Shown: positions 24,551 through 37,200, numbered from the stretch's first letter. The stretch is 64,000 nucleotides of DNA from Archegozetes longisetosus (GCA_018873245.2 JAEMBT020000006.1:12680387-12744386), one strand, 5' to 3'. Notes: generated by a model not told the origin, from the sequence alone. Made by a program: numbers and translations.

Positions 24551-24691
24551 TAACTCTAACCCGTTTATAGTGAGCGGGTCTGTGAGGCTGAAAGTGTACA
24601 CTATAAGTGAGATTCGCTATATCTGAACTCGTTAGCAGGATTCTGTGTTCGGCATAGAACATAGTGTTCACTATAAACAAGTTAGATTGTA
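24551..24691. mobile_element. Small MITE, ~141 bp, family copy 2
   Basis: The left end (ctctaacccgtttatagtga) and the complement of the right end (atctaacttgtttatagtga) are inverted repeats, with TA at both outer edges. It is related to 21727-21888. It lies about 250 bases upstream of the FAM187-like start, in the divergent interval before the next gene. Confidence 0.65.
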
Positions 24692-24995
24692 CTTAAAGAT
24701 CGTTGGAACTTCATGTTTTATAAAGCTTCCGGAAAGTCTCGTTACTGTGAACTCAGCTTTTGTTTGTAGACGAAACATAAAGTAAATAAACCTCGTTCAA
24801 CAACTGATTAAATAATAAAATGAAGTTCAGGACGGATCATGTATTGAAGATTTTGAATCAAATTAATGGTTCAAAAATATTTCAAATTTTATAACTTTGT
24901 TACTATGAGTTTATGTTTCAAAAATGCCATAATCGCGCGCTTACTAATCAGCTAAGTTCAAAAATATCGCATAAGGTCTATGTCGTACAAAATAA

Positions 24996-25005
24996 TATAT
25001 ATAAA
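24996..25005 (+). promoter_or_regulatory. TATA box for the gene at 25087
   Basis: TATATATAAA lies about 85-90 bases before the start codon. A likely start site lies in the cttcaggc region around 25028-25036, a normal TATA-to-start distance. Assigned by position and sequence only. Confidence 0.5.
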
Positions 25006-25086
25006 TCCGAGTGCTTTCAAAACAACTTCAGGCACCAAAGTTTTAACCATAAAAATTTATAAGCTTAAAGATTTACTTATCGGATA

Positions 25087-26394
25087 ATGTACACTTTCAT
25101 GATACTTAGTTTGTGTTCTTTCTCGTTATTAATGCAATTCGTTGACAATCAAGAATTTTGTGACGAGAAGTTCAAAAAAGAACTAGTGACAGGAGCTATG
25201 AATTATAACGGAACACAGTTTCTTGTATTTCGCGGACGTCACGTCTGGAGTATAGAATTAAACAAAAGTATAAATGAATTTCTAAAACCAAAACTTGTGC
25301 AAAGCTTTGTCGGTAATGATTAAGAAAGTAGATCGTCAAAATTAACGTTGTTTACCAAGAAATCGCAACTCAATTAAAATCACTTTATATTCATTCTAAT
25401 TTGAAAATAGGTGTTAACCCAGATGACGATCAGCTATTGACATCTGGTTTTGTATTCACAAAAAGGCCAAAGTGTACGACTCAAATGACCAGATGCCAAA
25501 ACATACTGAATACAACACTTGTTTTCTATTACAACCAAACTTTTGGTAACTTTCAAGGGTATCGTATTCTTAGACTTCGACCTGATGGTCAGTTTAAACT
25601 TTGGGACGAAAGACTGAATTTCCCACCCTACTACTGGCAGCCAGAGTCCTTTCAGAGGTTATACATATACGAGAATTTGGCTGCATCGGGCGCAGCATTT
25701 CTGCCCAGCACAATGCAATTATTCGTCATTTCTCAGAACAAAATGTTAGTTTTTAAGTTTGAAAACACTTCAAAATATGACGTAAAACAAATTAAACAAT
25801 CGGAACAATATACTGGAACTACTGGTGGATTCGAATACGATGACAGTCCATACTTTATAATCAATAATACAGTTTATGAATTTATAGTACGAAAAAATGA
25901 AATGCAAATAAGAGTAAGCATTAAGTAGTTAAAACTCTTTAATTACTTCTAATCAATGAATAAACTAATTATAATATTGCACACAATAGTCCGATGCATG
26001 GCAATTCTTTTGTGTTAAATCGTCGGACGAGAAGCCAACAGAGAAGTTGTCAACAACTGAATCAGCAACTATTAGTTCAACTATGAGCATCAACACGGCA
26101 ACTACCATAACTTCATGTGGTAAAACAGAACTTAAATCGACGACATTAGAAAGAACAACGTCGAAGACACTAAAACGAGAGGAAACTAATAATTTGATTA
26201 TAATTGTTGGAGGTGTTGTCGCACTTATTATTATAATCAGTTGTATTTTAACTTCCGTAGTCTGTTGGCTATTATCAAAAAGAGAACAAAATATGGTATC
26301 AAAAAAAGAACAGCGGCTAAAGAAGGCCAAACATTTTCTCAAACAGAAAAAACTTGAAGCGTTTCATCAAAAAAGATTTATTAATAAAAATTAA
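25087..26394 (+). CDS. Single-pass membrane protein with hemopexin-like ectodomain, paralog A, three exons
   Basis: Exons 25087-25312, 25360-25913 and 25990-26394 give 395 codons with matching phases (1 then 0). The first intron is only 47 nt. The product has a signal peptide (about residues 1-21) and a conserved CDEKFKK start. A block with GTQFLVFRGRHVWSIE resembles a hemopexin repeat (aromatic, FRG, Y/H-V-W), and a second block ASGAAFLPSTMQLFVISQNK resembles the DAAF...YFF part of another. Then come a conserved YTGTTGGFE, a Ser/Thr-rich stalk, a transmembrane helix (NLIIIVGGVVALIIIISCIL) and a basic tail, KEQRLKKAKHFLKQKKLE. A paralog with the same exon plan (exon 1 also exactly 226 nt) lies in opposite orientation at 27442-28882. 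I do not recognise a named family; hemopexin similarity is an inference. Confidence 0.8.
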
Positions 26395-26399
26395 TATTT

Positions 26400-27440
26400 T
26401 CAATATTTATTCGCTACAATATATCGATAAATTTGTTTTTTTAAATAAAATTTTCAATTAATTTGATTTCATAGAAGTTGATCAAATGTTTGAAATAAGT
26501 TAATAACTTTATTGCTATAACCTTATAGTATATGTCGAACTAATGAATCAAGGTTTACTCACATCGACCGAATAATATATATAAGAATATATTTTGTATT
26601 TGAGAAATTGAATCTTCAGTATTATTGCACTTCTTTAGTCGTGAAAGTCATGTAGATATTTTTTACCACCATCTTGTCAAAAATCTCTGAGTGTTTATTC
26701 GATTAGTTGTTCCAATATTCTATATTCCTTAGATGCTTTTTAGATATCTATTTATATTTTGATGTCGTTTTGTAGGTTAAAATTTTTGACTCCTCATTTA
26801 ATAAATTTACTGAACTGGCGCAGAACGTAGTAGTATTTCCCTACCAATACTTTGAGGCAGCCTTGGCTTTTGCTTTATTAGCTAGGACACTTGTATAGCT
26901 TTTGGATACTCTCACAATTTATTCCAGGATATCGATTCTTTTAATCCTTTTACCAGTGTTTATTAATCTAGAGAAAGAGGAGTTCGTTTCCTGTTATCTC
27001 CGAATCTTCCTTCCTTTGTTTAAAGTGACTTTTTCAAGTCTTCAATAACCTTAGAAATCAAAAGGAAGGAAGATGGTATTTTATGAGTTACCACTACGAT
27101 TTGCTCCATTCTTCAGCTGAGAAAGGAGGCTTCAGGGAATCATTAGTGATAAATTCTTACTTTAGCTTAAATTTACACAATATTATCTGCAATAAAACTG
27201 CCCCTTATTAAGGAAACCAACAAATTTTGCTGATTATGCTTGATTCAAAGTTTTCATAGCCAGTTATGCAATTAATTCATTTAAATTTTGATTACGATTT
27301 CATTAATGTTAAAAATGAATATATTGTATCTTGTTAAATGAGAAAATGTCAAATAAACTTTTAGAGACAAACTAACAAACAATTAATGAAATTATACACA
27401 ACGTTTATATAACAAGTGAAAAGTAATCATTTTAATTAGA
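26400..27440. other. Interval between the two convergent paralogs
   Basis: No gene recognised. It contains polyadenylation-like aataaa signals for both neighbours and a small inverted pair, cttccttcctttg near 27010 and caaaaggaaggaag near 27060. Base composition is less AT-biased from 26800 to 27150, so a decayed exon cannot be excluded. Confidence 0.4.
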
Positions 27441-27441
27441 T

Positions 27442-28882
27442 TCAGTTTTTAATTATTAATTTCTTTTTCTCTAGCTTCTTCTGTTGAATAAATTGTTTGG
27501 CTCTCAATAACCTTTGTTCTTCGGGTGACAAACCTTTGTTTGTATGAGAAACGCAACATATAAATGAAGTTAAGATACAACCAGTTACTGCAATAATTGC
27601 GATCGTTCCTACAACAATCATAATCAAGATATTGGTTTCTAACAAGTTTAATGATTCAGATTTCATCGATTTTCTTGTATCTGATGTTGTAGAAGAGGTC
27701 ACCGATGTTTTTGGTTCTTCTGTTGGAGAATAAAAACCAGCTGTTGTGTCCTTAGTTTCAACTCTAGTATCAGTTTTTAGATCGGAATCTGTTTTAGTTG
27801 CAATTTCCAAAGTTTTCATAGTTTCTGTACTAACACTTGTTGCGACACTAATTGACGTTGAATAGAATGAAACACTTGGTGATGAAACAAATGGCTTTTC
27901 TGTTGTTATTTTCGTAACAATAGAATCATGACAGAAAAAATCCCAAGAGCTGTTCTGTTATATGAATCATTATCACTTTATACATCATCAAAAAACCTTT
28001 TCAAATAATTATTGCTCGAATGCATACCAAAAAATATATTTTCTTCTGAGATCTTGAATACCCAAAAATCGTATTATTGATAATAAAATGCGGAAGATTT
28101 TTGAATTCAAATCCACCAGTAGTCCCAGTATATAGTTTCGGTTCTCTCGTATCTAATGGATAGTCATATCTAGAACTATCATTGAAATACAGTATGAATA
28201 CCCTGTCCCATGAAATCATATACAACTCCATAGTGTTTGGCATAAAGGCTGCGCCCAATATTTTAGCGAAATCAAACATATCAGTGTCTTGATAACCTCT
28301 TTCTCTCCAACTATATGGCAGATCATAATCACTATGGAGCCATTTTTCAAACTGACCATCGGACCCGAGTCTAAACACACGATAGATCTGGTGACCGCTA
28401 TTTGACCGATCGTTGTAGAAAAAAACCGATGTGTTTAGCATTTTTTCGCATTTAATTTGTGTTTCAATCGTGCACTTCGGTCTCTTTGTGAACACAAAAC
28501 CAGAAATCAATGTATGGTTCCATTTGTAATCCTCAAAAATTACACCTAAATTGAAATGATATATAGCATGAACCGCAATGTGAGTGCGAGGAAGCAGTTC
28601 TTTCCCGTCAAATGCATTCTTGGATTTTTAAAATTTTGACTAAAAATCTGAATTACCGACAAAATTCTCTTTAAGCTTTGGTTTTAGGAACTTATACGAA
28701 CTCATGTCTAATTCAATACTCCAAACGTACTGTTCGCGAAACACAAGAAAATGTGTTCCGTAATAATTCATAACTCCTGTAATCAAATTATTTTTGAACC
28801 TTTCGTCACATAGTTCTTGATTGTTAACACATTTCATGAGTACTGCGAAGATAAGGAAACTCAAGATTATAGAAGTATTCAT
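27442..28882 (-). CDS. Single-pass membrane protein with hemopexin-like ectodomain, paralog B, three exons
   Basis: Minus-strand exons 28882-28657, 28599-28028 and 27954-27442 total 437 codons (436 residues) with matching phases; the first intron is 57 nt. Layout matches paralog A: signal peptide, CDERFKNN, GTHFLVFREQYVWSIEL, GFVFTKRPKC, ILGAAFMPNTMELYMISWDR, YTGTTGGFEF, PHFIINNTI, then WDFFC at the start of exon 3. A Ser/Thr-rich stalk longer than in A, one transmembrane helix (ILIMIVVGTIAIIAVTGCIL) and a tail PEEQRLLRAKQFIQQKKLE follow. The conserved cytoplasmic EEQRL/KEQRL...AK.F..QKKLE motif suggests a shared intracellular partner. Conserved cysteines and N-glycosylation sites fit an extracellular fold. 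The function is unknown. Confidence 0.8.
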
Positions 28883-29084
28883 TTTTTGTTGGTGAAAATT
28901 TTAATTAGAAATAAATGCTTTTTGTATTCAAATACTTAATACTTGAAAGTAGGTTTCATACACCCAAGTTTAAAATGACTTTATGTCATATTTCAATTTT
29001 GAATATTCTTAAACAGAGGAGACTGTTAAGCGCGAGAATATAACTAGGATTTTGGGTGCAGATCAATTATTCAGCATATAATTC

Positions 29085-29168
29085 AAATTGTTTGATGGCG
29101 CAAAAATATCTGGTGCTGTGTTCATGCCTGACAATATGGAGTTGTATAAGAATTTCTCAGACAAATAA
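29085..29168 (+). pseudogene. Relic of a third hemopexin-like paralog
   Basis: A 27-codon stretch ending in a stop reads FDGAKISGAVFMPDNMELY, clearly matching FDFAKILGAAFMPNTMELY of paralog B and the corresponding part of paralog A. A stop just upstream and the lack of other exons show it is a fragment. It is on the plus strand, opposite to paralog B. Confidence 0.75.
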
Positions 29169-29399
29169 TTTACTTAAAGTTTAGCATCATTCATTTTTAA
29201 CAAATTGTTCTGAAAGTTTATTGAAATTGTTGTTCATTAAACAAGATACAATATATTTGACTTTATCGTAAATAAAATCGAGGTCACAATTAAATCGACT
29301 TCAAAATCGGTTATAAAATGTTAAATAAAACACAATCACACAATCGATAGGCGTATTGTCAGAGAAATAAGAACACATAAGATAAAAAGACTGATCAAA

Positions 29400-30165
29400 A
29401 TGAGCAAAAGTTTGAAAACGAAGGCAAAACAAAGTCCAGCACACAAAATCATAGATGAAAGTGATGTTGGAATAGAGCCAAAAGAAAATACTAAATATGT
29501 CATTAAAACTAGAAATGGGTCTTCAGAAAAACCTGTGATCGTAGACCAGTCTAAGAAAAAAGAAATTCAGATTAAGTTACGATCAAGTACTGCAAGTTAT
29601 GAAAAGTAGAAGGAAAGCAAATCAGAAGAAACTCGAACATTAGTGAAACTAAAGGTTCTGAAGGAAAGTCTAAAATGCATCTGAAATTGTTTGAAAGTGT
29701 AGACGATATGACTGAAAAAGATTTCACTCTAGAACAAAAGAAAAAATGAGCTAAATTTACGGTAAGATCGAATTCTCCTTCTTCTTCTGATGAACTTTCG
29801 GAAGAACGAAAGTTACAGATCAGTGAACTAAAATCTTCATCAAAAGAATCTAATGGTAGCAAAAAGTTTGTTGAGAGGAATATTTGTGCGAATGGACACA
29901 CTAACAAAGCCTTCGCTGGCTCTAATAGAAGAAAGTGATCTGAAGAGTCTTTTTTCAGCTCAGATAAAGATAAGAGTAATGAATAAAAGCTGCGAAGAAC
30001 TGAAAATCTGAATGATAAGAGCGATAGAAAATGGAGACTGATCCAAATATTTGGTTCAAGGATTTTGCCGCGAGAAACTCTTAGCAAAAGAAAAGTAAAG
30101 ATTGGCTATCTTGTCTCTCACGTAGTCCATAAAAATAAACCCACTAGCAAAAGTGCACTCAATTG
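29400..30165 (+). pseudogene. Decayed Ser/Lys/Glu-rich low-complexity coding sequence
   Basis: The first 69 codons (29400-29609) are open and very basic (MSKSLKTKAKQSPAHK start). A TATA-like ttataaaatg precedes them at about 29310. After the stop, coding character continues in another frame from about 29636 (SETKGSEGKSKMHLK, then SPSSSDELSEERKLQISEL, later SFFSSDKDKSNE), interrupted by stops near 29748 and beyond. The composition suggests a disordered nuclear or matrix protein. No family is recognised. Alternatively it is a live gene with missed introns, but the stops sit inside good coding sequence. Confidence 0.45.
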
Positions 30166-30249
30166 AACTTAATAGTAAATTTGATTATAATTTGATGTGA
30201 CTTTTTGAGTCTTGAACGTCAATTGACTGCGATCTAATAATTGATTTTC

Positions 30250-30500
30250 AAATTGTATATAAATATAAGGCAGTCAGTATTTTATTTAAGGAAATATATT
30301 TTTAGACTCAAATAGATGTTTAAATAATCAAATAATTGAAGCTACGTCATTTTAGATGACTAGCCTGAAACAAACTCGATACAAATAAATCAGTTATTTT
30401 ATTATTGAACATTTACTTGAATCTAAAAATATTCATTCTTTAATTAAGAGAGCGACTGCCTTGTATTTTGTATTTATATATAATTTGAATACAATATATT
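30250..30500. repeat. Foldback repeat, ~90 bp arms
   Basis: The segment ttcaaattgtatataaata...aaggcagtc...tttttagactcaaatagatgtt (30250-30335) is repeated in inverted form at about 30405-30500. The arms are imperfect, with small indels. Probably an old MITE. Confidence 0.65.
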
Positions 30501-30720
30501 AGTTTGTAATCAATTTTTTCAATATCCAATAAGTCATATCAAATGATAAGAAAATTGATGTCTTACCAAACTTACTATTAAATTGAAATGCATGCACGGC
30601 AGTTAGTGAGTGTACCCAAAAGAAAGCCGATAAATGCTAAAGCAAATATAGTCACAACAGATAACTCTTGGTAAATATATAGCGAGTGCTTCTTATAGTT
30701 ATATTGTTGAAGGATGTTAC

Positions 30721-30999
30721 ATGAATGAGAGAAAATTTGCTGCGAACATAGTAGATTTAGTTCTCCTTAAACAATACTCTGATGCAATCGAACAACAACT
30801 CAAAATATTCAGAGAATGCACAACATTACGGGTCTTATACATTCTGTCTAAAACTGATATTTTATTCTTGGTTATGCTTTACGCGGAAACGGATCAGTTC
30901 GATGAGATCTACAACAGCGGGACTGTCAGTGAGCCGAGTGCTAGAGATGTAATAGGAAAAATACTTTTTGGCTTACAGTCTACGCGTTATGAGAGTTAA
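30721..30999 (+). CDS. Unidentified 92-residue reading frame
   Basis: An open frame with mixed, protein-like composition: FAANIVDLVLLKQYSDAIEQ, then a hydrophobic TDILFLVMLYAE, then SARDVIGKILFGLQSTRY. I do not recognise it. It may be one exon or a fragment of a larger decayed gene together with the coding-like pieces at 31127-31249 and 31380-31530. No clear splice partners were found. Confidence 0.3.
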   Translation: MNERKFAANIVDLVLLKQYSDAIEQQLKIFRECTTLRVLYILSKTDILFLVMLYAETDQFDEIYNSGTVSEPSARDVIGKILFGLQSTRYES

Positions 31000-31126
31000 C
31001 TCATAGCGACGCCAAGTTAGAGAACATTTTACACATTGTAAACAATTGTTCTCAATCTTAATCTACTGTTATTCTCTAGATTGAATCGAGGAAAATAGGC
31101 TAAAACTATGACGAGCTTTGCAAAGA

Positions 31127-31249
31127 ATGAAGCAATATAAGCATTACAAATACATGAGTACCAATCCATCAATGTTAGAGCTTTGTCGTGCAACTGCTTT
31201 GACATGGCTAGTTCTAATCGTACTAGCTGTTGGACCATCACTGGTCTGA
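31127..31249 (+). other. Possible membrane-segment exon or relic, 40 codons
   Basis: A short frame starting MKQYKHYKYMSTNP ends in a strongly hydrophobic helix, ALTWLVLIVLAVGPSLV. Ser-rich coding-like sequence (YDSSSSSADSIDRNSRKN) with stops follows at about 31455-31520. It could be what is left of a membrane protein gene. Weak call. Confidence 0.25.
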
Positions 31250-31569
31250 TTTAGACTTGCAGAAAAGCATTGATAGGTTTTTTCAATTGAAACTCAATTT
31301 TTTCTCACTACCATTAGTTTTTCCTAATCCTTCTGGATCTTATACTTTGATGGTCAAGAAGCTTTTCTGGAGAATCTAGGGTTAATATTGTCGATTCAAA
31401 ATTCGAACCTGATTTGAGCTGCAATGAAATGCTTAATTGACAGTCTGATTGAAAATCTGGTGCGAGCTATGATTCCTCTTCGTCATCAGCTGATAGTATT
31501 GACCGAAATTCAAGAAAAAATTAAAGAAATTTTTATGTGATTACGAATTTCTATAAGTGGTTATTATCT

Positions 31570-34200
31570 CATATGGAGAACTAAAGGAATTTGGAACTGA
31601 ATATTCAATAAATAGAATGATTACTTGAATTAGGCAATAGATTTCTATTTTTTACGTAGTCGGTCAACTCAGTTAAAAGTTTTTGACTCGTGTTGTGTAA
31701 CAAAAACGAGTAAATAGTTTTGACATTTCTGTCTGTCCTTCTGTCTGTTCGTTCACTCCATCGTAAATTAAAATGAATTTAGCTGATTATTGAACTTTTA
31801 TGTTCGATGAAGTATTAGATAAATTAGAATTGTTTCATAATTTTGACCGCAAATGTGTCAAACTGTGAATTGATAATGAATTTTTATAAGCAACAAACGG
31901 CTCATGACTGGATAAATTTGTAAAAGTCATAAATAGAAAGTTTGACACGGATTCAAAATCTGACTAAAGTTCTCAATTCATTTGACCGTTAGCCAATCGA
32001 TTGAATCAATTTTCAAATTGAAACAAGTTCATTCATTAAAAATTGGTTCAAATGACAGAAAATGATCATTAATAAAGAATTGTATGGATCAATTTTGTCA
32101 TAAAAACATAGTTCTTATTGAAAAGTTACAGTAAGCAATCATAACTATTATTAGAGTTTAATTTATTCGTAGATAAATAATTGAATTGGTTAAAAAATAT
32201 TTGAAGTATTAGTTGCGAATTATGCAACTATGCAATGAGGTGATTGTGTTTGTCTGCTCCAAGACATGATTTGCAAATTGATTACAAACGATAGAAACAC
32301 TACTTTCAAATTGTTTCGCACTTTCCTTATAGAAGTTGTCTTAATAAATGATATACCATTTTCAACGATAACATAAATATTTGAATGAGTGCAGCTGTAC
32401 TTTCAATTAGATTAACTCAATATTAGTCGTTTCATATGAAAATCATTTTCTTCTAAACACTACTCTATTTCTCACAAAATCTACCATTAGTTAAATTTTA
32501 TAAAACATAATATCTTTGATTTGCAATCAATGATAGTTTGATTTCATATTAGATTAACAACTACAACAATACCTCAATATAGTGAACCTAATTTATTGTG
32601 AATTATCGATATAATGAGCCCATTAGTCCAACCTCAACATATCCGATTCGACTAATGCTGACCTCTTTATAATGAAACTTTGCTACAGTCAACGTGAATT
32701 ATCGCTCTCCAGCGATTCACTATGTCGAGGTATTACTGTATTAAGTTAATTGAGTAGATTGTAATGTAAATCGACCACTAATGTGCTTTTGTTGTTCTAT
32801 TTGAATTTATATTTCATATTCTCATATCGATTAACCAAATTACTTTTAAAGTATGAAGGCAATAGAAACGACACTCATTTATCAAAGTGAAAAATATCCA
32901 AACACTTTCCCATTTCGCAAAACTGTGCATTCAATTTTGAAGCGACAGATAAGCTACCTTCTTGCTAGTTCTCAAATAAGCTTTTAAAAGCTTTTCTATT
33001 TTAGAAAACGCAAAAGTGCAATGAATATTAAATCAAATTTGACAGTACTTTTAACACTCAATAACATAGAATTGATTCAGTGAGGTTTCAATTGAATTTG
33101 ACTGCAATCAAATAACAAGTATAAGACGTTCATTCAAATAATCTTATATGTAGCAAAGTAAGACTCAACCAGTATATCTTTAAATTAATAAAGTTTCTAT
33201 TGAATAGAATATGGACTGAGGCAAGTCACGTATGCCATACAAAACTAAAGCATACATAAATCATCGGAGATATTAAGCAAATTGAAATAGCTTCTGTCAT
33301 TCAATTTGAACCTTATAAGAACTTCAGACTAAGTAAAGGCTAAAAATACTTCATAAAACTATTTAATTTGCGGTTTTGAGCTCGATAAAGAAACTGAAGA
33401 GAAAGTTGTGTTTTAAAAAGATCCTAATTTGCATATAAGTAGAATATTTTCATATCTGTATAAATGTAAGATTAGCTCTCATATGAGCTTTACAGTGAAA
33501 AAAAATAGAAGTTACTCTTAAAAAACTTAACATTTTATTTTTATTTCGACTATTTTTTCAGTATTTATTCAGGAGTTTTATCAGAAAGATGTTTTGAAAT
33601 GAGGCTCTTTTCTTTAATCGTTGAGAAATTACCTCATAATTGAAGTTATTTCACTCTAAGAAAAAATTTCAAATCAAATCAAATATTTAGGTCACACAAG
33701 ATATGAATTTTATTTGCCATCAACTTATAAATTGAGAATGAAAAGAGGGATAAGAGCTTTTTATAAAATAAAATAAATAAGAAAATATAAATAAGCGCTT
33801 AAAACAACTTTCATTCTAGATTTTAGTTACCTTCAAACCGATTTTCCTAATCCTTGGCATAATGAGCCAAATGTTTGTATTCGCGAATGAAATCAAAAGT
33901 TATGTGATCGCAACATTTTCTTCAAAATATTTTCTTATTATCAAACACAGAGTGCCGATCATCAGACAAGTATTCATCATAAGTAAAAGTGTATCTCTAC
34001 TAAAGTCAAGTTCTATTCAGTGTTAGAAATTTTTCAAATTTGTTGTCAACTTTGTTTTGGTTTAAAAAGTGGAAAGTTTTCAGTTTAGAAAAATGTTGAC
34101 TCTATTTAATTGCTAGAAGTTTAATCTTAATTAGTGACCGATTTACGTGAAGGAAGTTTTTGCAGTGTATTTGCTTTGCAACAATCTAAATTGACATTTG
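31570..34200. other. Intergenic stretch containing one pogo-type MITE
   Basis: AT-rich, no exon recognised. The only defined element is the 175 bp MITE at 32564-32738. Confidence 0.4.
32564..32738. mobile_element. Pogo/Tigger-type MITE, 175 bp
   Basis: The ends are caacaatacctcaatatagt and, inverted, cagtaatacctcgacatagt, each flanked by TA (32562-32563 and 32739-32740). CAGTAATACCTC...ATAGTGAA is the style of terminus found in pogo/Tigger elements of the Tc1/mariner superfamily. No coding capacity. Confidence 0.75.
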
Positions 34201-34208
34201 CTTAAAAA

Positions 34209-37200
34209 ATGATTTCCAAAATTTTCTCAATCTAATTGCGATAGTTACATCAGTCTTCATTTGTTGCAGTTTTGCGCAATTCAAAAGAGGTAAGCATAAC
34301 AATTCTTTGTTTTCTGGAGATTTAAAAATAAATTTTCTAAATCAAGCCTATCTAGAGCCTGATTGAAGCGTTGATTTTCAGCAAAAGATCTATTAAAACT
34401 TATGTTTAAAACATTTGAGCAAACTTGAAAATTTTTTATCATTAGAATCCTAAGTTTGATTTTAGTTCGGTTTGGGATCTGTTTAATATAAAATGTCTAG
34501 AAATATTAGTCAATTTTGACTTAGCAGTGCTTTAGTCAAAACAAAATGTGGAAAAAATGTTTAATGAATAAACTTTGATATTATTAAGCGAATCGTCAGT
34601 GGAAGTTCGAGACATGTGATTTGTCTAACGGCGATGAATGCGCTCAACGTCTCTATATCTTCGGCTACAGACAACTTAATGACAAAAGTAGCGCAAGAAA
34701 TGAGAAAGAAATGAAAGAATATTGCCAGTAGGTCAATCTTATTATATCAATTGAACATTTATAAATATAAGATACTTTCACTTATTTCTAATCTACTTCT
34801 CTTTTATTTTACTGATAGAGAGACTCGTGAAGCGGAAAAATGTATGAAAGATTGGGGCAAAAATTGTTTGGCACCTTTCGAAAGGCAATGTCTTAATTTA
34901 CTTTTATCGGGGGCGTCACAAAGTAGAAGATCGTTATGCGCCTCCAAAGGACAGCAGGTACTGATTTGGGGAAAATTAGGCTAATTATAAAGCATTCACA
35001 TTTCCTTTGCACATTCATTACTATTGTGTAACCCTTTTTAAATTCTTACAATTGTCAATCAAAACTACTGGTGCGTTCGTTTACGAATGTATAAAAGTAA
35101 AGTGAAAGTTTTTATGTGTTTGAATTGGATGTGAGGAAAAAATAATAGTCAACCTGAAGCACTTATGAAAAAGATGAGTCCTGGTATTAGCCTAGTATTG
35201 CTTACCGCGTAAGGTCATTATCATAGACAGCCATAAAGTCTAAGTCCATGTGCTTTAAAGTTCAAATTTTCTAATTATTAACTAAGATATACAGTAATAC
35301 TCTGTTTTAGTGAACGCGAATTATCGGTCTGCAGTTATTCACTATAATATAATATAATGGTATTAATTTACTGAAACAAGTATAAACATTTACTAACTTA
35401 ACTTACACAGTTTGTTGATAACTCAATCATAAAACTTTGAGTTGAAAGTGCTAAATTGAAATATTCTTCAAAACTAGTTATGAGGCAATACTTTAGTTTT
35501 ATCGCAAGAAATGGTTTCAAAAAGCTCAGTGACAATTGAAGAATAAAGTCTCATATCAGAATCACATTTAGTACAAAAGCACCTTAGACAAATAGCTTTA
35601 GAACACTATTGAGAAAAGTATATAACTTATAGTTATATACTTTTATCATGAAGTGAAAATGATTGTAAATTCATTTTTATTTTTCTACATTCAAGTTTCG
35701 AATAGAAGTCCAATATCAAGTTCAAATAGACTGTGTTCACACAAAGATCAAACATGACAATGAGAGGAATCATAAGAATTTGATGCATTCAAATCAATCT
35801 TTATAATTGAAATCTTGATTTCTAAAAGGGATTAAGTAACAAAATTGTAAAAATCATACTTAGATCTTATCACGTGGATATGGTTTAGATTCAATTGCCA
35901 ATGTTATCTTAGATAAAAGCAGATTATAAAAATTACACTTTAAAATAGAGTTGTAAAAGTGATTGAGATGAAGAAGCGTTTTGCGTTTTTCTCAATAATC
36001 CATTTGATGTAATTAGACCTTCAATTGAGGAAAGACAAATTTTTAGCTTATTTTCAAACTGTACTCAACTCTAATTTGAACGCAATCTAATCTATTATTG
36101 AACGTAACATTAATTTAAGTTTAGCGTAAATTCTATCTGAATTTAAGTTATTTCTGAACTTTAATTTTTTAGCGTTTCCTACAAAATCGAGACTGTTTTG
36201 TAAAAACCGTTAACACTCAACATGACTGTATGGATCAATTTAAGAAAGACATCAGTCAAATAACATCCATCGATAAGGAGAAATTTGGCTTAAAACTTCG
36301 ATGTGGCTGTTGGTAATATAAAAAATTTGTTTACTTTTTTCTAACCATAACTAAAAAGAATTTTTTGATTACCTTCAAAATCCTATAAAATTGAAAAAAT
36401 TAGTCTATATTTAGAATGAAAGAGAAAATATCTGGGCAAAAACACGAATGAAAATTTGTTAGAAAATAGCTTAGTCTTCTCATGTAATACTTCAAATGAG
36501 ATTACTTTAGGATACGAAATGATGAGTCGCAAAAATATTTGCTCAGTTTTTCTTTTGGCGCTATAATATTGTATTCATAACTGCTTCAATCAAATGAGAT
36601 TAGAGAATAATCTTTCTCCTGCGATCAAATTGTTTTATTATTTACAAAGTAATATCTAGAGGTTTACTAAACAATTAATCATAGTTCACCTTTAGCTAGA
36701 ACTTTCGCGATCAATAAGAATTTATGCTGAGTTATTACAATTTAACTTATTTTTCGAATCAAATGCAAAATTAAGTCTTAGTACTCTTATTTGTTTAGTT
36801 TAATGCTTAATTCCTACATCCCTGATATGAGCGCGTAGAATATGCGGTTCCAACTTACCGATGTTGATTTAATTAAAATTTCATCTCTTATTATGGGCAA
36901 AAGATTAGAGCTTTCAATACACATTAGTTTGGAACAAAACGTAGTGAATTTCATCTATTGAACGATAAAAAGATCGGAAGCTATAATTTACATGAAGACA
37001 AGAAAATAGCACTTGATATCTTGTTACTTAATAAATTCTGGTTTGAAATAAGTCTAATTTTTACAAAGCGTTCTTTATAAGTATTTTTGTCTTATTTTAC
37101 CGTATCACACGAGCGTTTATTCATCTTAGAATACTACAATTTATCACTCTTCCTCAGAAAATTCACTACTTTATGGTATTGTAAAAGAAAGCTTCTCGAA

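Noticed and set aside
25965-26342. 125-codon minus-strand frame opposite the receptor paralog A exon 3
   Set aside because: The plus-strand exon has the TM helix and the conserved tail shared with paralog B; the antisense frame is explained by it.
29572-30087. 171-codon minus-strand frame, Leu/Ser/Phe-rich
   Set aside because: It is the complement of Lys/Glu/Ser-rich coding sequence on the plus strand, which produces long antisense frames of exactly this composition. The plus strand has the TATA box and the better amino-acid pattern.
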